Origin: Cypionkella sp.
GTDB taxonomy: Bacteria; Pseudomonadota; Alphaproteobacteria; Rhodobacterales; Rhodobacteraceae
Direction of reading: 5' to 3'
Assembly: GCA_018063485.1 (NCBI GenBank)
Contig: JAGPBG010000047.1
Coordinates: 1 to 10,157 of the forward strand
DNA: 10,157 nucleotides
Position numbers and translations under genes: made by a program. A model generated the notes under the pieces. The model worked only from the letters and a program-made list of their open reading frames with translations. It was not told the DNA's origin and searched no databases. Below are positions 5,911 to 10,157 of this stretch, one piece after another (positions within the stretch are counted from its first letter, which is position 1; every line of letters starts with the position of its first letter).

Positions 5911-7050
5911 ATGCCGCCCGAGCGTCCCTTTGGGGAGGACGCCATGTTGCCTGAGATCGAGACGTTTTCCGGCGTTTCTCGTGGCAATGTCCCGTCTTTC
6001 CCCACAGCGTCAGAAAAAACGGGGCTTTATGCCGCCGTTGATTTAGGCACGAACTCATGCCGGATGCTGATTGCGCAACCGCGCGGCAGCCAGTTCACCA
6101 TTATCGACAGTTTTTCCAAAACGGTTCAGCTTGGAACCGGACTCGAAGCCTCGGGGCGATTGAGCCGGGCCTCGATGGTGCGCACCTTGCAAGCGTTACG
6201 GATTTGTCAAAAGAAGATCGAACAGCATAGCGTCTTGCGTATGCGGCTGGTTGCAACCGAGGCAGCGCGACGGGCACGCAATTCGCAAGAGTTTCTGCGC
6301 CAGGTTCGGCGCGAAACCGGGTTGCAGATTGAAATCATCGCGCCCGAAGAAGAAGCCCGGCTTGCTGTCATTTCCTGCGCCCCCCTTGTTCTGCCCAAGA
6401 CAGAGCAATTGCTGGTGGTTGATATTGGTGGCGGATCGACAGAATTGGTCTGGGTCGATCTCTCTGGCGTCGAGCCGCAGGAGCGTGCCAAAGCCATCAT
6501 GTTGCTGCATCACGGCTTCAAAGGGCAACCGAGCAATGGCGCGAAAGTTGTGGATTGGATTTCGGTGCCGCTTGGGGTGGCCACCCTGAAGGAGCAGTTT
6601 CAGGACGTTGACGATGATGCGGCGCGCTTTGCCTTGATGAGCTGGTTCTTCGAGGAAAACCTGTCCAGCTTCTCGCCCTATAATTCGGCGCAAAAACGCG
6701 AAGGCTTCCAGATCATCGGAACATCGGGAACGGTCACGACGGTTGCCGCCACATTCCTGAATCTGCGGCGCTATGACCGCAACAAGGTTGATGGGTTGCA
6801 GATGACCACAAATCAGATCGATTCGGTAATCCGGGAATATCTTGCGCTTGGGCCGGAGGGACGGCGCGTTGATCCAAGAATCGGGCGTGATCGGCATACG
6901 TTGATCATGTCCGGGGCGGCTATCCTTCAGGCTCTGATGCGGATATGGCCAACGGATCGGCTTTCGGTTGCAGATCGGGGCCTGCGTGAAGGGCTATTGT
7001 ATGCACAGATGAGTGCTGATGGCGTGTTGATGGACGGACCATTTGAATGA
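5911..7050 (+). CDS. ppx: Ppx/GppA-family phosphatase (exopolyphosphatase or guanosine pentaphosphatase)
   Basis: A 379-residue ASKHA-fold phosphohydrolase that shortens polyphosphate and/or converts pppGpp to ppGpp. Motifs: [13 protein letters not shown] (41-53, first phosphate loop), [11 protein letters not shown] (114-124), APEEEARLA (144-152, conserved acidic pair), [14 protein letters not shown] (169-182, second phosphate loop), [13 protein letters not shown] (268-280) and [10 protein letters not shown] (354-363). It has the two actin-like lobes only and lacks the C-terminal HD-type extension of E. coli Ppx (513 residues) and GppA (494). Start choice: ATG 5911 has GGAGG at 5901-5905 with 5 nt spacing; ATG 5944 also has a fine site (GGGGAGG, 5932-5938) and would give 368 residues; ATG 5899 has none. 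Its stop overlaps rlmE (ATGA). Which substrate is preferred cannot be told from sequence. Confidence 0.93.
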   Translation: MPPERPFGEDAMLPEIETFSGVSRGNVPSFPTASEKTGLYAAVDLGTNSCRMLIAQPRGSQFTIIDSFSKTVQLGTGLEASGRLSRASMVRTLQALRICQKKIEQHSVLRMRLVATEAARRARNSQEFLRQVRRETGLQIEIIAPEEEARLAVISCAPLVLPKTEQLLVVDIGGGSTELVWVDLSGVEPQERAKAIMLLHHGFKGQPSNGAKVVDWISVPLGVATLKEQFQDVDDDAARFALMSWFFEENLSSFSPYNSAQKREGFQIIGTSGTVTTVAATFLNLRRYDRNKVDGLQMTTNQIDSVIREYLALGPEGRRVDPRIGRDRHTLIMSGAAILQALMRIWPTDRLSVADRGLREGLLYAQMSADGVLMDGPFE

Positions 7051-7808
7051 CAGGCGACAAGACGAGCGGTGACAAGAACACTTCCGGGCGCGGCCAGCGT
7101 GACTTGCGGGTGCGGGTAAAGACCGCCAAGGGGCGAAAGCTGTCCTCGACGCTATGGCTGGAGCGGCAGTTGAACGATCCCTATGTGCAGCGCGCCAAGA
7201 AAGAGGGTTTTCGCGGGCGGGCGGCTTTCAAGATACTGGAGTTGGATGACAAATTCGGTTTCCTCAAGCCGGGCGTGCGGGTTGTGGATCTGGGCTGTGC
7301 TCCGGGCGGGTGGTGTCAGGTTGCTGTCAGTCGCGTCAACGCTTTGGGGGATCGCGCCAACAAACCGATTGGCAGCGTCTTGGGTATTGATCTGCAAGCC
7401 ATCGAACCGATCGCCGGGGCGCAGATTCATCAACTTGATTTTCTGGCCGACGAAGCCGATGCGTTGGTCAAAGGCTGGCTGGGTGGCCGCGCCGATGTGG
7501 TGATGAGCGATATGGCCGCAGCAGCATCCGGGCATAAGGGCACCGACCATCTGCGCATCATCGCGCTTTGCGAAGCGGCAGCCTATTTTGCTTTTGACGT
7601 GTTGGAAGTGGGCGGCACCTTTGTGGCCAAGGTTCTGGCGGGCGGGGCCGAGGTTGAACTGCAATCCATCCTGAAACGGGCCTTTACCAAGGTTGCCAAT
7701 GTAAAGCCCCCCTCGAGTCGGGCCGACAGTTCAGAGAAATTTGTCGTGGCACAAGGGTTTCGCGGCCATCCTGACGCCGAAAGAACATTCTTGCACGCGC
7801 TGGATTGA
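7047..7808 (+). CDS. rlmE: RlmE (RrmJ/FtsJ), 23S rRNA U2552 2'-O-methyltransferase
   Basis: A 253-residue SAM-dependent enzyme that methylates the ribose of U2552 in the A loop of 23S rRNA, a late step in large-subunit assembly. Residues 1-45 are a basic Gly/Ser/Lys/Arg extension, longer than in E. coli (209 residues in all), common in alphaproteobacteria. The core follows: [14 protein letters not shown] (54-67), the SAM-binding loop [14 protein letters not shown] (79-92), VLGIDL (111-116), VVMSDMA (151-157), GTDHLR (165-170), GTFVAKVL (190-197) and SSEKFVVA (228-235). The catalytic K-D-K-E set maps to K62, D155, K195 and E230. After SDMA the usual Pro is replaced by Ala; the catalytic residues are unaffected. 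ATGA overlap with ppx indicates coupled translation. Confidence 0.95.
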   Translation: MTGDKTSGDKNTSGRGQRDLRVRVKTAKGRKLSSTLWLERQLNDPYVQRAKKEGFRGRAAFKILELDDKFGFLKPGVRVVDLGCAPGGWCQVAVSRVNALGDRANKPIGSVLGIDLQAIEPIAGAQIHQLDFLADEADALVKGWLGGRADVVMSDMAAAASGHKGTDHLRIIALCEAAAYFAFDVLEVGGTFVAKVLAGGAEVELQSILKRAFTKVANVKPPSSRADSSEKFVVAQGFRGHPDAERTFLHALD

Positions 7809-7847
7809 AGTCGGGGCGGAAACAGTTCCATCCGCGAAACGTCAAAC

Positions 7848-7869
7848 AAAAGGGCGCCACCTGGCGCCC
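7848..7869 (-). terminator. Intrinsic terminator hairpin between rlmE and the murein endopeptidase gene
   Basis: A 7-bp all-GC stem, GGGCGCC (7852-7858) with GGCGCCC (7863-7869), has the 4-nt loop ACCT. Leftward it runs into TTTTGTTTG, a good U-tract, and lies 26 nt past the endopeptidase stop (7896). Rightward it is 43 nt past the rlmE stop but lacks a T-run, so it is a weaker stop in that direction. Confidence 0.8.
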
Positions 7870-7895
7870 GATCTCATAAAAGTGATTAGAATTGA

Positions 7896-8465
7896 TCAGC
7901 CGCCCCAAGTGCGGACCGGGCCGCAATCCATGTGGACAAAGTTTGACCGATAGTAATGCCCGACGCCGCCACCCGAACAGGCTTCGGCGGCTTTCGCCAT
8001 CTGCGACACCGAGCGCGATTTCAGTCGCAGGTCGGCCGCCTGGCCCTTCATATGCAGCGAGTTTCTTGCCACGCCACGCGAATGAGAGCGTAACATCGCA
8101 TTGGTCGCCGGGCTACGATAGCCAGAAAGCAGCATATAGGGCTCTTTGACATCCAGAAGGCGGTGTGCGGCCGAGATCACATCCATGTTGCGCGGATCCA
8201 TCTTGACGGTATCGTCTGACCGCCAGTCACGCATGAAGTGGTTGATTTCCTTAAGGACTTCGGGAATATACTCGCCCTCGATCCAGTAAATCGTATCAAT
8301 GCTCTCGCCTGTGCGTCCCGAATACATCCGAACCCGGCGAATATCGCCAGCACCTTTGAGAAACCCGAAAGCGTTGCTGTAAGTGGGGGCTGCAATCACT
8401 GTCGTGGCAGCAAAAACGCCCAGCAGCCCACGCCGCGTGATACCCGTCAAACTTGAATTCGCCAT
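7896..8465 (-). CDS. mepK: DUF882/YcbK-type (M15-like) murein endopeptidase, Tat-exported
   Basis: A 189-residue periplasmic protein related to E. coli YcbK (MepK), a zinc endopeptidase that cuts peptide cross-links, including 3-3 links. The N-terminus has a twin-arginine pair (TRRGLLG, R11-R12) followed by the hydrophobic run VFAATTVIAAP and a probable cleavage after SNA (~32), so export is probably by Tat. The catalytic part shows SGYRSPATNAMLR (114-126), then SLHMKGQAADLRL with H138 and D145, and FVHMDCG with H178: the M15-type zinc-ligand pattern His...Asp...His. It is transcribed away from an L,D-transpeptidase gene; in E. coli ycbK and ycbB are also neighbours. The Shine-Dalgarno is weak (GGGACAGG 8-15 nt before ATG). 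The family is sure; equivalence to MepK in substrate is inferred. Confidence 0.87.
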   Translation of the reverse strand: MANSSLTGITRRGLLGVFAATTVIAAPTYSNAFGFLKGAGDIRRVRMYSGRTGESIDTIYWIEGEYIPEVLKEINHFMRDWRSDDTVKMDPRNMDVISAAHRLLDVKEPYMLLSGYRSPATNAMLRSHSRGVARNSLHMKGQAADLRLKSRSVSQMAKAAEACSGGGVGHYYRSNFVHMDCGPVRTWGG

Positions 8466-8826
8466 TCTTTGCGCCTGTCCCGTAGTGGTCTTTGACCGCC
8501 TGTGTCGGCGGATTTCTTTGTCACTTCATCCCCAAGTGCTCGGACCTTATGGCACAAACCTGTGAGATGCCCAACAGAAGAAAACCGCGATTCGCACCAG
8601 TCTGGCAGCAATAGGCGAAAAATTGCTGAATCCCGCTTTGTCAAAGGCTCAAGTTTGCCGAGGGTCAATTGGTTGCCAAACAGCTACAATGTCACCTCCG
8701 CAGGGCAGATCGCGCGAAATAAGCTGTCCCATCGAGTTTACTCGGCGCTATATTTCGGAAATTGTCCTTAGAATACCAACTGCGCCGAAAGGAATTCGGC
8801 AAATTTTGATCAGGGTCTGCACCAAG
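8466..8826. promoter_or_regulatory. Divergent intergenic region between endopeptidase and L,D-transpeptidase genes
   Basis: 361 bases with no convincing gene; open frames here lack ribosome sites and recognisable protein sequence. Leftward promoter candidates are TTGGGC/17 nt/CATAAG (about 8577-8549) and an isolated perfect TTGACA on the complementary strand at 8644-8639. Rightward candidates are the -10-like TACAAT (8685-8690) and TATATT (8749-8754), neither with a good -35. Two dyads lie on the transpeptidase side: CGAGT-TT-ACTCG (8733-8744) and GCCGAA-5 nt-TTCGGC (8784-8800). The second would fall in the 5' leader 26 nt before the start codon. Confidence 0.35.
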
Positions 8827-10157
8827 ATGTTTTATTCAAATGTATTTCGTTCAAAGAACCGTGCGGCACTGATCTTATTGCTGACCTGTCTGCCTCTCGG
8901 TGCGGTGGCACCAGCACATGCGCAGGTTTCGTCCTTCATGCAATCGGTCGCCGAGGCGGCTGCCGTTGATCAAGTGGTCGCAGAATTCTATCGGTCCCGT
9001 AATTATGAGACATTGTGGATCGGCGCGCAGGACGCAGATCGACGTAGCGCCTTGCTGACGGCCTTTGACGGTGCCAGCCTGCATGGCCTGCCGAGCGCCA
9101 GATATGATGCAATGGCTTTGAGGGCAGGCTTTGCCGCCGCGCAGACAGAAGGTGATCTTGGCCGGCTTGAGGTTGCGATGACCAAGGCGTTTCTGACTTA
9201 TGCGCATGACATGAAGTCAGGTGTATTGACGCCCAAGGAGGTTGATAGCGGTATCTTGCGCGAGATCATATCTCCGGATCCGGCAACGCTGCTTGCCGCG
9301 ATTGCCCAAGACGACCCGCGCGCGTTTTTGCGCTCTTTGCCTCCGAAATCACCGCAATATGCAAGGCTGATGAAGGAAAAACTTCGCCTTGAAGCCGAGA
9401 TTGCCTCTGGCAACAGGGCTTTGCCTCTAAGCGTCAACAAGTTGGAACCGGGTGCCAGCGGGTCCGCTGTTGTGGCCATGCGCGACCGGTTGACGGAACT
9501 TGGATATTTGCAACGATCCATTTCCAGTACCTATGATCGCCAGATCGTTTCAGCAGTGCAACGGTTTCAATTGGACCAGGGATTGAACGCCGACGGGGTG
9601 GCTGGGCCAAGCACGGTCGAGGCATTGAACCTTACATCAAGAGACCGCCTGAAAGCGGTTGAGGTGGCGATGGAACGGCTTCGCTGGCTTGGCGATGCGC
9701 CGTTGGGGGATCGACACATCTGGGTGAACCTGCCCGAATTCACCGCCAAAGTCGTCGATAAGGGTCGGGTCACGTTTCAGACCCGCACGGTGATCGGCAA
9801 AGCGGTGGCGGATCAACGCAGTCCGGAGTTTTCGGACGAGATGGAGTATATGGTCGTCAATCCCAGTTGGGGGGTGCCGCGCTCGATCCTCGTGAAAGAA
9901 TACTTGCCGCTTTTGCGGTCCAATCCTCACGCCGTGAGCCATCTTCAGGTGGTGGACAACCGCGGCAGGGTGGTTCCGCGTGGCGCGGTGAATTTTGCCG
10001 CCTATTCGGCCTCGAATTTCCCCTTCGGGCTGCGTCAGCCACCGTCTGATGGCAATGCCCTGGGCAAGGTAAAGTTCATGTTCCCCAACCCCTACAACAT
10101 CTATCTGCAAGATACGCCTACGAAAAGCCTGTTTGCCAATGAGGTGCGCGCCTATAG
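8827..10157 (+). CDS. L,D-transpeptidase, YcbB/LdtD type (3' end missing)
   Basis: 443 residues are visible and the frame runs off the window. A Sec signal peptide (basic NRFRSK-like start, hydrophobic AALILLLTCLPLGAVA, cleavage after AHA at 32) sends it to the periplasm. Then come an Ldt scaffold-like helical domain (~48-190), a peptidoglycan-binding domain (~208-268, LTELGYL to GLNADGVAGPSTVEALN) and a YkuD catalytic domain from ~297 (WVNLPEFTAKVV, VIGK, NPSWGVP, FPFGLRQPPSDGNALGKVKFMFPN, IYLQDTPTKSLF). Such enzymes make 3-3 cross-links or attach proteins to peptidoglycan. The expected S-x-G-C cysteine would be about residue 447, four codons past the edge. In the E. coli LdtD motif IYLHDTP the His is catalytic; here residue 428 is Gln (CAA, 10108-10110). 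Start 8827 is chosen for the signal peptide; only a weak AGGG (8812-8815) precedes it. Confidence 0.92.
   Translation, partial: MFYSNVFRSKNRAALILLLTCLPLGAVAPAHAQVSSFMQSVAEAAAVDQVVAEFYRSRNYETLWIGAQDADRRSALLTAFDGASLHGLPSARYDAMALRAGFAAAQTEGDLGRLEVAMTKAFLTYAHDMKSGVLTPKEVDSGILREIISPDPATLLAAIAQDDPRAFLRSLPPKSPQYARLMKEKLRLEAEIASGNRALPLSVNKLEPGASGSAVVAMRDRLTELGYLQRSISSTYDRQIVSAVQRFQLDQGLNADGVAGPSTVEALNLTSRDRLKAVEVAMERLRWLGDAPLGDRHIWVNLPEFTAKVVDKGRVTFQTRTVIGKAVADQRSPEFSDEMEYMVVNPSWGVPRSILVKEYLPLLRSNPHAVSHLQVVDNRGRVVPRGAVNFAAYSASNFPFGLRQPPSDGNALGKVKFMFPNPYNIYLQDTPTKSLFANEVRAY

Noticed and set aside
6196..6897. A 233-codon open frame on the complementary strand over ppx
   Set aside because: It is antisense to a well-conserved Ppx coding sequence and its composition is that of a shadow frame.
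8502..8771. Possible small genes on either strand within the divergent intergenic region
   Set aside because: No ribosome sites, no recognisable protein pattern, and the rightward frame crosses likely promoter and dyad sequences.
1..10157. Mobile elements, CRISPR arrays, tRNA/rRNA genes, phage or defence systems
   Set aside because: No transposase, integrase, terminal repeats, regularly spaced repeats or RNA-gene sequences were seen; all long genes are core metabolic or envelope functions.

Overview
This is a GC-rich, densely packed chromosomal segment from an alphaproteobacterium, most likely family Rhodobacteraceae (the roseobacter/rhodobacter group). The assignment rests on gene content and order: SPOR protein, nagZ, scpA and scpB as a tight cluster; a short Ppx/GppA phosphatase followed by rlmE; and a small PF13769-type protein with a MetF-like reductase and a methyltetrahydrofolate:corrinoid methyltransferase. 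There is no sign of phage, insertion sequences, CRISPR, tRNA or rRNA. The window looks like core chromosome rather than an island. All functional calls come from reading motifs; no database search was run.

Layout. (1) 1-3357, rightward: the C-terminal part of a SPOR cell-envelope protein, nagZ (peptidoglycan recycling), scpA and scpB (condensin partners), then a 71-residue unknown protein. The first four genes are joined by three consecutive ATGA stop/start overlaps. (2) 5652-3416, leftward: a 100-residue PF13769-type protein, a methylenetetrahydrofolate reductase and a methyl-H4folate:corrinoid methyltransferase, spaced by 20 and 12 nt. This looks like the folate half of a split, B12-dependent methionine synthase pathway. 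(3) 5653-5910: a divergent promoter region with several small dyads. (4) 5911-7808, rightward: ppx/gppA and rlmE, again with an ATGA overlap. (5) 8465-7896, leftward: a Tat-exported DUF882/YcbK-type murein endopeptidase. (6) 8466-8826: a 361-base divergent intergenic region. (7) 8827 to the right edge, rightward: a YcbB/LdtD-type L,D-transpeptidase cut by the window end four residues before its expected catalytic cysteine.

Themes. Peptidoglycan is the main thread: SPOR, NagZ, an endopeptidase and an L,D-transpeptidase. One-carbon/methyl metabolism is the second. Both convergent junctions (3357/3416 and 7808/7896) carry a compact GC hairpin whose T-tract faces the leftward gene. I see no clearly new biological system. 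The points most worth checking are a Gln in place of the expected catalytic His in the transpeptidase, the small PF13769 protein leading the methyl-transfer operon, and the unknown 71-residue protein after scpB.
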